A stretch of DNA of 38,531 nucleotides from Winogradskyella sp. (GTDB lineage: Bacteria; Bacteroidota; Bacteroidia; Flavobacteriales; Flavobacteriaceae). The notes below the pieces were generated by a model. It had not been told where the DNA came from. It saw only the letters and a list, made by a program, of their open reading frames with translations, and did no database searches. The position numbers and the translations under genes are program-made. The stretch lies in the NCBI RefSeq assembly GCF_028289625.1, contig NZ_JANQOM010000016.1:1-38531 (forward strand). Direction: 5' to 3'. Position 1 is the first letter of the stretch; each line of letters starts with the position of its first letter. Shown one piece after another: positions 27,806-35,502 of this stretch.

Positions 27806-28666
27806 TCAGGCGAAACGATTAGTGTTGGTTATTGCCTTTTCGTTTTTCCAATCGATCCATTTTTGGCCTCTAATACGGCGCATTAGGTTATCATAATTAC
27901 GCATTAAAAAAATATTATATAGAGCCTTGCTGAAGTTTTTAGGATTTCTGGCAATTGCTCTTAGACTCATGGAGAAACCTGGCGTAAGGTAGCGCATATA
28001 GTGCCAATAACCTTCGGGCATATAAAGGACTTCGCCATGATTTAAATTACAAACCCACCCTTTTGCATGTTTTAATGCAGGCCATTTTTCAAAATCTGGA
28101 TTGTAAAAGTCTATATCCTCTCTTGTGATTAAAGAGTGTGGTATTTTATATAAGTATTTATTTTGTTTTTGGTCAAAGAGAATACATTGTTTTTTACCTT
28201 CAAAATGAAAATGGAAAATGTTGGCCAAATCTATATCATAATGCATAAAAGTATAAGAGTCTCTACCACCAAAGAACAGCATAGGTAAACCTTTCATGAG
28301 GCGTAAGCCAAAATCAGGATAACTGAAGTCTTTTTGCAACTGCGGCACTTCCTTTAAAATATTCCATAAAAAGATTCTGAACTTTGTAGGCTCACGTTTA
28401 AGTAAATCAACATAATCACTCATCTTCATCGTGGCATGAGCTTCGTTGAATCCTTCTTTATAATCGACTGGTCTGTCGTCATATAGCGGCACGGTCTTGT
28501 CACCAGCGATTTCTTTCATATAGTCTAAATTCCATTTAGAATAAGCAGGCCAGTCTTCAATAAAACGCTCTATAACCACAGGTTTTTGAGGTTTAAAGTA
28601 ATGCTTTATAAAATCAGCTTTTGTGATGGTTTCTACACGAGGTATGTCTTGAAGGTTTAATTGCAA
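27806..28666 (-). CDS. JmjC/cupin-like Fe(II)/2-oxoglutarate oxygenase-type protein
   Basis: A 286-residue protein of the cupin-8/JmjC type. The metal triad is visible: His142 and Asp144 in FMHYDIDLANIFHFHFEG and His222 in MPEGYWHYMRYL. The N-terminal part (KPVVIERFIEDWPA, VPLYDDRP) matches the usual entry strands of cupin-8 proteins. These enzymes hydroxylate proteins or small molecules; the target is unknown. The start is a TTG at 28666 (no ATG fits before the conserved N-terminus), with TAACTTTG as a -7 element 21 bases upstream. The C-terminal helical part (KALYNIFLMRNYDNLMRRIRG) may aid dimerisation. Confidence 0.8.
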   Translation of the reverse strand: MQLNLQDIPRVETITKADFIKHYFKPQKPVVIERFIEDWPAYSKWNLDYMKEIAGDKTVPLYDDRPVDYKEGFNEAHATMKMSDYVDLLKREPTKFRIFLWNILKEVPQLQKDFSYPDFGLRLMKGLPMLFFGGRDSYTFMHYDIDLANIFHFHFEGKKQCILFDQKQNKYLYKIPHSLITREDIDFYNPDFEKWPALKHAKGWVCNLNHGEVLYMPEGYWHYMRYLTPGFSMSLRAIARNPKNFSKALYNIFLMRNYDNLMRRIRGQKWIDWKNEKAITNTNRFA

Positions 28667-28687
28667 CGATGAAAAACTTTAAAGCGC

Positions 28688-28695
28688 CAAAGTTA
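28688..28695 (-). promoter_or_regulatory. -7 element of the JmjC-like gene
   Basis: The minus strand reads TAACTTTG, matching TAnnTTTG, 21 bases before the TTG start at 28666. Confidence 0.45.
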
Positions 28696-28751
28696 ATAAA
28701 ACGTTACCAAAATTTAAATATTGTTAATACCAAAACTTAAAATATCAATCC

Positions 28752-29225
28752 TTATAACCACTTAGATTCTCGTTCTGTTGCATCTAAAATATCAACATTA
28801 AATAAAGGTGCCAATTCGTGAGCTTTTTTAAAAGCATCCTCTATATCTTTTGTACTGTAAGCTTCAATCTTTCGGTTGGTGTTATAAAATAAGTTAAGCT
28901 TTATGATTTCGTTAGTTACATTGGTCTCAGCACTTCTTGCTCTAACCGTTGTTGTTTCATTAGTCCTAAAAACAGAAATATATTCGATTTTTGGAAGTGG
29001 TTTCCAAGTGCCTAGATTAATCCCTAAAATAGATTTTATAGGCCTGTATCTGTCATTTTCAAAATCAAACTCCGTGCCTTCAGTCAATAAAAAGTATACT
29101 GCAATACCACATAATATAAGACTTTTTATATCTTCTTTTAGTAGGATGATTGAAAAGATGAGTAATGCCAAACCAAAAATCAGCTTCATTATTGGAATCT
29201 TTCTAATGTACGTTATGCGTTTCAT
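28752..29225 (-). CDS. Membrane protein of unknown function with a soluble C-terminal domain
   Basis: A 157-residue protein. Residues about 10-45 hold two hydrophobic helices separated by a short charged turn (LIFGLALLIFSIILL, KEDIKS, LILCGIAVYFLLT). The rest is a soluble beta-rich domain that resembles a small PH-like fold (YISVFRTNETTTVRARSAE, EIIKLNLFYNTNRKIEAYS) ending in a helix (TKDIEDAFKKAHELAPLFNV). I do not recognise a named family, though similar proteins occur in Bacteroidota. It lies 51 bp downstream of the flotillin gene on the same strand, past a hairpin terminator, and could be reached by read-through; no clear promoter was seen. Confidence 0.65.
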   Translation of the reverse strand: MKRITYIRKIPIMKLIFGLALLIFSIILLKEDIKSLILCGIAVYFLLTEGTEFDFENDRYRPIKSILGINLGTWKPLPKIEYISVFRTNETTTVRARSAETNVTNEIIKLNLFYNTNRKIEAYSTKDIEDAFKKAHELAPLFNVDILDATERESKWL

Positions 29226-29241
29226 TGTATTTTGATTTAAA

Positions 29242-29270
29242 ATAAAATCCGCCTTTTAAGCGGATTTTAT
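29242..29270 (-). terminator. Hairpin terminator after the flotillin gene
   Basis: An 11-bp perfect stem (ATAAAATCCGC at 29242-29252 with GCGGATTTTAT at 29260-29270) and a 7-base loop, a few bases after the flotillin stop codon. The left arm gives a T-rich end on the minus strand. Confidence 0.7.
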
Positions 29271-29276
29271 AATATG

Positions 29277-30704
29277 TTAAGATTTATCTTCCGATTTCTC
29301 AATTTCAGCATCATCAGCTTCAATCTCTTTTTTATCCTTGCCTTTTAAATACTCTGGTAAATCCATACCAGCCATGTTAAACATTTCCTGCAATGGTGGT
29401 ACGGCTTTGTACATGCCTGATATAAAGTTGGAGGTCGACGATTTACCATCTTTACCAGCTCCGTTTTCCCAAACGGTAACTTTATCGATTTTAATATTCT
29501 TGATAGCATCAGCTTGTGTTTTAACCAATTCAGGTAATTTATCAGCAACTAAAAGCAATACAGCATCCTTGGAATTATTACCAGCTGCTTTTACGATTTC
29601 ATCTAAACCAGCGGCTTGTTTTGTTAAGACTTCATAGAGACCTTTTGCTTCAGCCTGTGCCTTGAAAAGAATTGCATCAGCTTCACCTTTTGCACGCCTT
29701 CTAATACGCTCTGCTTCCGCTTCAGCATCAATCTCGGCTTTCTTTTTGGCAATCTCTGTTGGTACAATAACATCGGCCATTTGAGAAGAGCGTTCACGTT
29801 CTGCTCTAGCGGATTCTGCTTGTTGCTCAGCAGCATAAGACTCTTCCAAAGCTTTTGCAGCTTGTACTTTTTCTGATGCTATTGCGACGCGCTCAGCTTC
29901 AGCTTCACGCTGACGACGCAAGGAATCTGAATTGGCAACGGATATTTTTGCCGTGTTTTCACCTTCAACAGCTTTAGCATTTGCCGCAGCGACTTGGGTT
30001 TTTTCATCTTGTACGGCATTGGCTTCACCAATGGCACCATCCCTGTTTTTTTCAGCAACCGACTTACGAGCCGCATTGATAGCATGTGCTGCTGCTTCCT
30101 TACCAAGCGCTTCGATATAACCAGATTCATCAACAATATCAGTGATGTTTACGTTGATAAGCTTCAAACCAACTTTCTTCAACTCTGATTCTACAGATTG
30201 CGAAATGTTAGTTAAGAACTTATCACGATCTGAATTAATTTCTTCAATATCCATAGATGCCACAACTAAACGCAATTGTCCAAAGATGATTTCTTTAGCT
30301 AATTCTTGAATATCCTGAAGTCCTAATCCTAAAAGACGTTCAGCCGCATTTTGCATCACTCCTGGCTCAGTGGATACACCAATTGTAAAACGCGAAGGGA
30401 CATTGACCCTAATATTTTGTTTAGATAACGCATTAACTAAATTGACTTCTATAGAGATTGGCGTTAGGTCTAAATACTCATAATCTTGAATCACTGGGAA
30501 AATAAAGGCTGCACCACCATGAATACATTTAGCCGACTTTCCTCCACCAACTTTACCGTATACTACAAGGATACGGTCCGAAGGACAGCGTTTATAGCGT
30601 CTTATCAATACGATTAGGATGAGTACAATGATTAGAGCAGTAAAAATGAGGGCCATTGGGCCTCCAATGCCCTCCATTATATTTTCTTGAATAAGTAAAG
30701 TCAT
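29277..30704 (-). CDS. Flotillin-like membrane scaffold protein
   Basis: A 475-residue SPFH protein of the flotillin/YqiK type. A single N-terminal transmembrane helix (ALIFTALIIVLILIVLI) is followed by an SPFH domain (GGGKSAKCIHGGAAFIFPVIQ, LDLTPISIEVNL, VNVPSRFTIGV, LKKVGLKLINVNITDIVDESG). A long Ala/Glu-rich coiled coil (repeats such as EAEAERVAIASEKVQ and AEIDAEAEAERIRRR) and a Gly/Ser and acidic tail follow. Flotillins form membrane microdomains and affect fluidity and protein assembly. An in-frame ATG at codon 10 (30677) is possible. It follows the NfeD gene by 51 bp, the usual NfeD-flotillin operon. Confidence 0.92.
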   Translation of the reverse strand: MTLLIQENIMEGIGGPMALIFTALIIVLILIVLIRRYKRCPSDRILVVYGKVGGGKSAKCIHGGAAFIFPVIQDYEYLDLTPISIEVNLVNALSKQNIRVNVPSRFTIGVSTEPGVMQNAAERLLGLGLQDIQELAKEIIFGQLRLVVASMDIEEINSDRDKFLTNISQSVESELKKVGLKLINVNITDIVDESGYIEALGKEAAAHAINAARKSVAEKNRDGAIGEANAVQDEKTQVAAANAKAVEGENTAKISVANSDSLRRQREAEAERVAIASEKVQAAKALEESYAAEQQAESARAERERSSQMADVIVPTEIAKKKAEIDAEAEAERIRRRAKGEADAILFKAQAEAKGLYEVLTKQAAGLDEIVKAAGNNSKDAVLLLVADKLPELVKTQADAIKNIKIDKVTVWENGAGKDGKSSTSNFISGMYKAVPPLQEMFNMAGMDLPEYLKGKDKKEIEADDAEIEKSEDKS

Positions 30705-30755
30705 GGAATAAAAGATTTTAATGGTTAATATTTAGTGATTTATATAGTTTCTTTA

Positions 30756-31397
30756 TCAATTACTTAATAAATGGTTTTCTCCACTTTCTAATTCTTTATG
30801 TTGAGGTTGTGAAGGCTCAATCGGTTTGCGTGTGTGGTCCACAATAAGAATGCCGTTAGGTGTCACATCAACAACTTTTATAATCGTTCCGGATTTTAAA
30901 TCGGTCAGTGAATCCGTAAGCGCATCGAGTTCGCGCATGGTACCTTGAACGTTAACACTCACTTTACCCATACGACTACGGTCGGCTCCTATCGTTAGAT
31001 ACACTTCGCCTACAGCATCTATAGCATTGTCATAATTGAGTGTGCCACTATCGGCAAGCTTACTCATGAAGTAAAATAAAGATGCGACAACGGTCATCAT
31101 TAATAATCCACAAACTGTAGAAATAACCAAGGTCAATGGAGTTGAAAGCCCTGCGTCGAGACATGCTATACCACTCCACCCAAATATGGTGAAAAAACTA
31201 ACGATATTTTTGAATGTTAGAAATTGAAAACCGATGCCTGAGTCACTATCAATATCCGAATCTACATCTCCCAAATCATCGGCATCGCCGCCAACCAAAG
31301 CCATGACCATGACAATGACAAAAACCAAAGATGCTACTAATGCTACTGACCAGTAGATTTTTGGAAGTAACTCTAAATTTGAAAACCATTCTAGCAT
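30756..31397 (-). CDS. NfeD-family membrane protein with an OB-fold domain
   Basis: A 213-residue membrane protein: about three hydrophobic helices (IYWSVALVASLVFVIVMVMAL, FKNIVSFFTIFGWSGIA, LTLVISTVCGLLMMTVVASL) with an acidic loop (GGDADDLGDVDSD) between the first two. A C-terminal OB-fold (AVGEVYLTIGADRSRMGKVSV, KSGTIIKVVDVTPNGILIVD) is typical of NfeD. There is no serine protease domain, so it is the short NfeD form that travels with flotillins. It is the first gene of the operon; TATCTTTA at 31423-31430 (minus) is a weak -7 element. Confidence 0.88.
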   Translation of the reverse strand: MLEWFSNLELLPKIYWSVALVASLVFVIVMVMALVGGDADDLGDVDSDIDSDSGIGFQFLTFKNIVSFFTIFGWSGIACLDAGLSTPLTLVISTVCGLLMMTVVASLFYFMSKLADSGTLNYDNAIDAVGEVYLTIGADRSRMGKVSVNVQGTMRELDALTDSLTDLKSGTIIKVVDVTPNGILIVDHTRKPIEPSQPQHKELESGENHLLSN

Positions 31398-31687
31398 TGT
31401 AATAGAATTTTAATTACTCTTATAAAGATACGATGAAACCATGGGTTTTATCACGATTTTGAAAGTAATTTTAACCGTCAAAAAGTGACATTCAAAATAC
31501 GAATTGAATGTGGTATAATTTTATAAATTTCAAGAGTTTAGCCTTGAGAAGAAATGATGGTTAAGAAGTAATTGTGGTTTTTTAAACCTCAATTAAAAAC
31601 GACTTTCATATTATGAGTAGTGAAAGCTTGAATTTTGTTACAAATCAGCGTTATTTTTTAAAATCTTAAAGGTCTAGATCAGTCTAT
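31398..31687. other. 290-bp intergenic region without a gene
   Basis: Holds a weak -7 for the NfeD operon (31423-31430, minus) and two inverted repeats: CATTCAA-N8-TTGAATG (31489-31510) and CTAGAT-N6-ATCTAG (31674-31691). The last one spans the stop codon of the TonB receptor gene and may be a weak terminator. No convincing coding frame or RNA was seen. Confidence 0.5.
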
Positions 31688-33514
31688 CTAGTTAAAGGTA
31701 TACCGAAACCCAAATAAGATATTGCTTGATGGCATTGGTACAAATCCCGTTTCAATATAGTCAGCATCAAAAATGTTGCTTGCAGTTATCGTTAATTCTG
31801 CTTGTTTTAGTCTATAGATTAAAGATGCATCCCAAACATTGTAAGTTTGTCCTGTAGTGCGCTCAGCATATTTATACACTATATTCTGGCTCACATTTTT
31901 GAATAGTTGCGTACTTAGTCGTGTGGTATATTGATGCCTTAGGGTATTCAGTGAGTATCGCGATAAATCCGGGTTTTGATCTAAAATATTGTCGTCTAAG
32001 TAGGCATAACCAATAGCTAATGTTTGGTTGTAATTACCAAGCTCAAAATTGTACGACGCATCAAACTCAATACCTTTGGTATTAACTTCCCTAATATTTG
32101 TGGCTGTAAAAATTCCTGTAGTTGTGTTTGGTCTTATATAATCGATTAAGTTATCGGCATCTCTGTTAAAGACTGCAATGGATGCGTTAAGCTTTTTTGA
32201 GAAAAATTTCAATCCAATTTCTTGTGCAAAGGCCTCTTCTGGCTGCAAATCTGGATTACCAGATGTAGCAGGATCACTATAAAATAAATCTGTATAAGTT
32301 GGTATACGATAGGTATATCCAATGTTACCATAAGCTCGGAAACTAGTTGAAATTTCATAACCAATATCCAGCCCGGGAAAGGCGTTAAAATCAAAATCCG
32401 AAAAATAGGTCATGGCCACACCTGGTGTGATATCCAGCTTGTTCTTTGCCAATTCAAAACGATGCTCTACAAAAGCTGTTGCCAAAAATCGATTGCGGTT
32501 ACCTAGATTATTACTGCGAATATAATATTGAGATAAATCAACCCCAAAACCTGTAATTCCAAGTTCAGAAACATAGGACGCATTTGCTTCTACCCCAATT
32601 TTATTGGTGATATGAAAATTTCTAAAAAAACTGGGATCTTCTCTTTGTAATAAAAACATATCCTGATGGCGTCGCCAATATACACGTGGTGTAATTTTTA
32701 ATTTGTTTTTTCTGAATGTTGTTGTTAATGCGATAAGGCTATTTTGCGTCTCTTCATATTCCGTAAACCCAAAACTTGGTGGTGTGTAGAAATTTTGTGC
32801 TCCAAACTTACGCTCCATAAAGCTTGCTATAAGCTCAATAGGCTGTTTGTTTTTGTTAAAAATACTCTGCAAAAAATAATTTGCATTATCATAGTCTGAG
32901 TTAAAACGATAGCCTTCAGAAGTTACACGACCAACATGAATGATATGGGATGCATTTTCTTGCTCAATACCAGCGGTAATATTGCCATTCAGCTGACCAA
33001 AGGAACCCGTTTCCAAGTTTCCAGAAATGGTATTTTCCAAGTTTTTTTTCGTAACAATATTAATGGCACCAGTAAAGGCATTTTGTCCAAATACTCTAGC
33101 AGCAGGACCTTTTACAATCTCTATGCGTTCTATGACTTCGATGGGTAAGGCAGCATTCATTGTATGGTGGCCAGTTTGGGCATCATCCATTTTTATACCA
33201 TTAATCAATAATAATGTTTGGTCAAAACCACCACCTCGAATATGTAAATCTGCTTGGCTTCCTCCAGTACCACGGCGTCTTATGTCTACACCAGCTACTT
33301 GTTGTAATAAGTCCGCAACATTTACGGCTGCACTTTTTTTAATATCTGCTTTTGTGACAATATTTATTGTTCGGGAATTTTCCCTAAAAGGCAAATCAAT
33401 ACGCCTTGTTGATGTTACCGTTACTGAATCTAATTCTTGCCGAGGGATATCTTGTGCATTAAGTTGAAAACTAAGAGCTAATACTAAAGTAAAAAGGATA
33501 TATATATTTCTCAT
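31688..33514 (-). CDS. TonB-dependent outer-membrane receptor, BtuB-like
   Basis: A 608-residue outer-membrane transporter starting at MRNIYILFTLVLALSF (33514) with a signal peptide ending LNAQ; the longer frame from 33574 crosses the promoter. No carboxypeptidase-like domain precedes the plug. Plug motifs: SVTVTSTRR, ADLLQQVAGVDIRRRGTGG, ADLHIRGGGFDQTLLLINGI, DAQTGHHTMN and GPAARVFGQNAFTGAINIVT. The barrel ends TITASNIFDADYIETG...LFGFRYTFN. The short plug-barrel form resembles vitamin B12-type (BtuB) receptors; the ligand is not known. It is divergent from a MocR-type regulator across 70 bp, so it is probably that regulator's target. Confidence 0.9.
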   Translation of the reverse strand: MRNIYILFTLVLALSFQLNAQDIPRQELDSVTVTSTRRIDLPFRENSRTINIVTKADIKKSAAVNVADLLQQVAGVDIRRRGTGGSQADLHIRGGGFDQTLLLINGIKMDDAQTGHHTMNAALPIEVIERIEIVKGPAARVFGQNAFTGAINIVTKKNLENTISGNLETGSFGQLNGNITAGIEQENASHIIHVGRVTSEGYRFNSDYDNANYFLQSIFNKNKQPIELIASFMERKFGAQNFYTPPSFGFTEYEETQNSLIALTTTFRKNKLKITPRVYWRRHQDMFLLQREDPSFFRNFHITNKIGVEANASYVSELGITGFGVDLSQYYIRSNNLGNRNRFLATAFVEHRFELAKNKLDITPGVAMTYFSDFDFNAFPGLDIGYEISTSFRAYGNIGYTYRIPTYTDLFYSDPATSGNPDLQPEEAFAQEIGLKFFSKKLNASIAVFNRDADNLIDYIRPNTTTGIFTATNIREVNTKGIEFDASYNFELGNYNQTLAIGYAYLDDNILDQNPDLSRYSLNTLRHQYTTRLSTQLFKNVSQNIVYKYAERTTGQTYNVWDASLIYRLKQAELTITASNIFDADYIETGFVPMPSSNILFGFRYTFN

Positions 33515-33536
33515 CGTATCATTAAGCTTAAAGTTG

Positions 33537-33566
33537 CAAAAGTCGTAACTTTCCGGACGACTACAA
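33537..33566 (-). promoter_or_regulatory. Promoter of the BtuB-like receptor gene (TTG-N19-GACTTTTG)
   Basis: On the minus strand TTG (33564-33566), 19 bases, then GACTTTTG (33537-33544) match the -33/-7 pattern, with one mismatch in the -7 element. The -7 ends 22 bases before the ATG at 33514. Confidence 0.5.
33541..33562. promoter_or_regulatory. Candidate operator: inverted repeat AGTCGT-N10-ACGACT
   Basis: Perfect 6-bp arms (33541-33546 and 33557-33562) fill the space between the -33 and -7 elements of the receptor promoter. This is a good position for a repressor or activator site of the divergent MocR-type regulator; binding is inferred only. Confidence 0.45.
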
Positions 33567-33584
33567 TAGGCCACTTTTAAAATA

Positions 33585-35081
33585 ATGAATAGTCCGGTTA
33601 ATGAAATATTGAAACAACTTATAACTTTTGATAGATCCTTAGTGCAACCCGTTTACGTGCAAGTAGCACAGCAAATTATAAATGCCATACAACGCAGGTA
33701 TATTTCTAAAGGGAGTAAGCTGCCAGGTACTCGAACTTTAAGCCACTTATTAAATGTTCACAGAAATACTGCCGTAGCTATTTACGACGAGCTTGCATCA
33801 CAAGGTTGGGTAGAAATTATAGCTAATAAAGGTACTTTTGTTTTGGAGACAGAGGGGGCCACTGCAAAAATTAAGGCTACTGGCAAGAATGTAAACCAAG
33901 CGTATACATATCCTAAAAAAGCTGGTTTCCCATTTCAAAGCTCATTTCATCTGGCATCAACAGAGCAAAAAACCACTGCAAGATATATCATAAATGACGG
34001 TAAACCCGATTTGAGATTGCACCCAGTATATCAGTTCTCTAAATGGTATACGGCAGTTATGAAGCGTAGGCCTCAAGTAAATAATCAAAATAATTCCGTA
34101 ACATCTACAGCTTCAAATTTTAAAATTCAACTCTGCAACTATTTAAACGCTACGAGAGGCTTTCATATCAAATCAAGTAATATAATAAGTACTAGGAGTA
34201 CGGAAATGAGTCTTTATATCGTATCGCAACTTTTAATAAAACAAAATGATTTAGTTCTGGTAGGTCAGTTAAGTCATTATGCTTCCAATACCATTTTTCA
34301 AGAAGCAGGTGCTATTATAAAAACAGTTCCGGTTGATGATGATGGTTTGGATATAGATTACATAAAAAGCCATTTTGTAAAAAATAGTATTAGATGTGTA
34401 TATGTATGTGCGCATAGGCATTATCCCACTACAAAAACTTTAAGTGCAGAAAGACGATTACAGCTATTGCAATTGGCAAAAACCTATGGTTTTGCAATTA
34501 TAGAAGATGACTATGACTACGATTTTCAGCTTGAAGGTTCAGCGATGTTACCAATAGCAACAGCAGATACTGATGGAATGGTTATTTATCTCAGTAAAAT
34601 GGGTCAGTCATTATTAACAAGTTTTCAAATGAGTTTTGTAGTGGCGCCAGAAAATTTAATAGCTGAGGCCAGTAATTATTTAATGCTGCTAGATGAGCAG
34701 GGTGACTTTATACAAGGCCAGATATTGTCTGAGTTAATTTCTGAAGGTGAAATATATAGGTTACATAAAAAAAACAATGTGATTTACAAACAACGCCGTG
34801 ATTATTTATGCGATTATCTAAATTTTTATTTTAAGGGCATTATTGTTTATGAAAAGCCTCAAGGGGGCTTAGCCATATGGTTAAAGTTTTGTAATTCAAT
34901 TTCCTTAGTAAAGCTCGCTAAAGAGGCAGAAAAAATGGATTTATTTCTTCCCAAAACCATTCTCTATCAAGATAAAAATACCTGTGCCATTCGCTTTGGT
35001 TTTGGTCATTTAAACAAAGAAGAAATAGAAATGGTTATTATAAAGTTGAGAGGAGCCTATGATGCGCTTGTTAATCTTTAG
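33585..35081 (+). CDS. MocR-type GntR/aminotransferase-like regulator with a degenerate PLP site
   Basis: A 498-residue fusion. Residues about 12-88 are a GntR winged helix (VYVQVAQQIINAIQRRYISK, LPGTRTLSHLLNVHRNTAVAIYDEL, GWVEIIANKGTFVL); residues about 130-498 are a class I aminotransferase fold. EDDYDYDF (307-314) and the C-terminal Arg (AIRFGFGHL) are kept. However, the segment VIYLSKMGQSLLTSFQMSF aligns without gaps to the usual VIYxGTFSKxLxPSLRxxY, so Gln341 takes the place of the Schiff-base Lys and Gln348 that of the phosphate-binding Arg. The phosphate loop (STRSTEM instead of SGSQQA) is also changed. A nearby Lys338 is three residues off. It probably regulates the divergent receptor gene. 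It overlaps the DUF2007 gene by 11 bp. Confidence 0.88.
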   Translation: MNSPVNEILKQLITFDRSLVQPVYVQVAQQIINAIQRRYISKGSKLPGTRTLSHLLNVHRNTAVAIYDELASQGWVEIIANKGTFVLETEGATAKIKATGKNVNQAYTYPKKAGFPFQSSFHLASTEQKTTARYIINDGKPDLRLHPVYQFSKWYTAVMKRRPQVNNQNNSVTSTASNFKIQLCNYLNATRGFHIKSSNIISTRSTEMSLYIVSQLLIKQNDLVLVGQLSHYASNTIFQEAGAIIKTVPVDDDGLDIDYIKSHFVKNSIRCVYVCAHRHYPTTKTLSAERRLQLLQLAKTYGFAIIEDDYDYDFQLEGSAMLPIATADTDGMVIYLSKMGQSLLTSFQMSFVVAPENLIAEASNYLMLLDEQGDFIQGQILSELISEGEIYRLHKKNNVIYKQRRDYLCDYLNFYFKGIIVYEKPQGGLAIWLKFCNSISLVKLAKEAEKMDLFLPKTILYQDKNTCAIRFGFGHLNKEEIEMVIIKLRGAYDALVNL

Positions 35082-35385
35082 TATTAATTACGGTATCGCA
35101 AGCTTCACATCGATATTGGTAACGTGCACTAAAAGGTAAGGTGCCTGTAATAAAACCAATTATAAATGAGAAAAAAGATTTAAAGTCTGAAATTGTAGAG
35201 TATAGGTTTACGCGTTCTTGCTGACAGTTTGGACATTTTATGGCATTGCTTACCAAAGGATCTGTGTCTATAGTGATATTATCTCTAAGAAAAACCTCAA
35301 TGCCATCAGCTTCTAACCGTCCCTTTACAATTTGGGCTTCGGATGAGTATTGATAGCGTGCTATGGTCACAAAGGTATCTTGCAT
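35071..35385 (-). CDS. DUF2007-type protein with zinc ribbon, apparently internally deleted
   Basis: A 104-residue protein. The N-terminus (FVTIARYQYSSEAQIVKGRL, EADGIEVFLRDNITID) is a DUF2007 (putative signal-transducing) domain. It stops at DPLVSNAI, where relatives usually continue with a GGVKLxV strand and a helix. The sequence passes straight into KCPNCQQERVNLYS, a linker with one hydrophobic helix (FFSFIIGFITGTLPF), and RCEACDTV. The two CxxC pairs look like a zinc ribbon. An in-frame loss of part of the domain is likely, inferred from memory of the family. A TATCTTTG -7 element (35390-35397, minus) ends 4 bases before the ATG. Confidence 0.7.
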   Translation of the reverse strand: MQDTFVTIARYQYSSEAQIVKGRLEADGIEVFLRDNITIDTDPLVSNAIKCPNCQQERVNLYSTISDFKSFFSFIIGFITGTLPFSARYQYRCEACDTVINTKD

Positions 35386-35389
35386 TAAT

Positions 35390-35397
35390 CAAAGATA
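35390..35397 (-). promoter_or_regulatory. -7 element touching the DUF2007 start codon
   Basis: The minus strand reads TATCTTTG, a full match to TAnnTTTG, 4 bases upstream of the ATG at 35385. This would give a leaderless or nearly leaderless mRNA. Confidence 0.45.
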
Positions 35398-35440
35398 ATC
35401 AAGACTTATTAGGTTTTCAAAACAAAATTAGTGAGTATAA

Positions 35441-35465
35441 AAAATTATTGTTTTTCAATAATTTT
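35441..35465. promoter_or_regulatory. Palindrome in the DUF2975 operon promoter, with a third half-site
   Basis: AAAATTATTG-TTTTT-CAATAATTTT has perfect 10-bp arms. It overlaps a possible -33 TTG (35448-35450) and ends 2 bases before the -7 TACATTTG (35468-35475). The half-site CAATAATTT recurs at 35487-35495, 31 bp from the second arm (about three helical turns). This is a candidate operator for the XRE protein encoded third in the operon. Confidence 0.5.
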
Positions 35466-35467
35466 AT

Positions 35468-35475
35468 TACATTTG
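35468..35475 (+). promoter_or_regulatory. -7 element of the DUF2975-DUF2975-XRE operon
   Basis: TACATTTG matches TAnnTTTG, 17 bases after a TTG, and ends 27 bases before the ATG at 35503. Confidence 0.5.
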
Positions 35476-35502
35476 TTATCGTAAAACAATAATTTATCGG
35501 AA

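Noticed and set aside
29338..30188. Several open frames opposite or overlapping the flotillin gene
   Set aside because: They arise from the Ala/Glu-rich coiled-coil codons of flotillin and show no family features.
33027..33467. 146-codon open frame opposite the plug region of the BtuB-like receptor
   Set aside because: The plug motifs are clear on the minus strand, and the opposite frame looks like a shadow.
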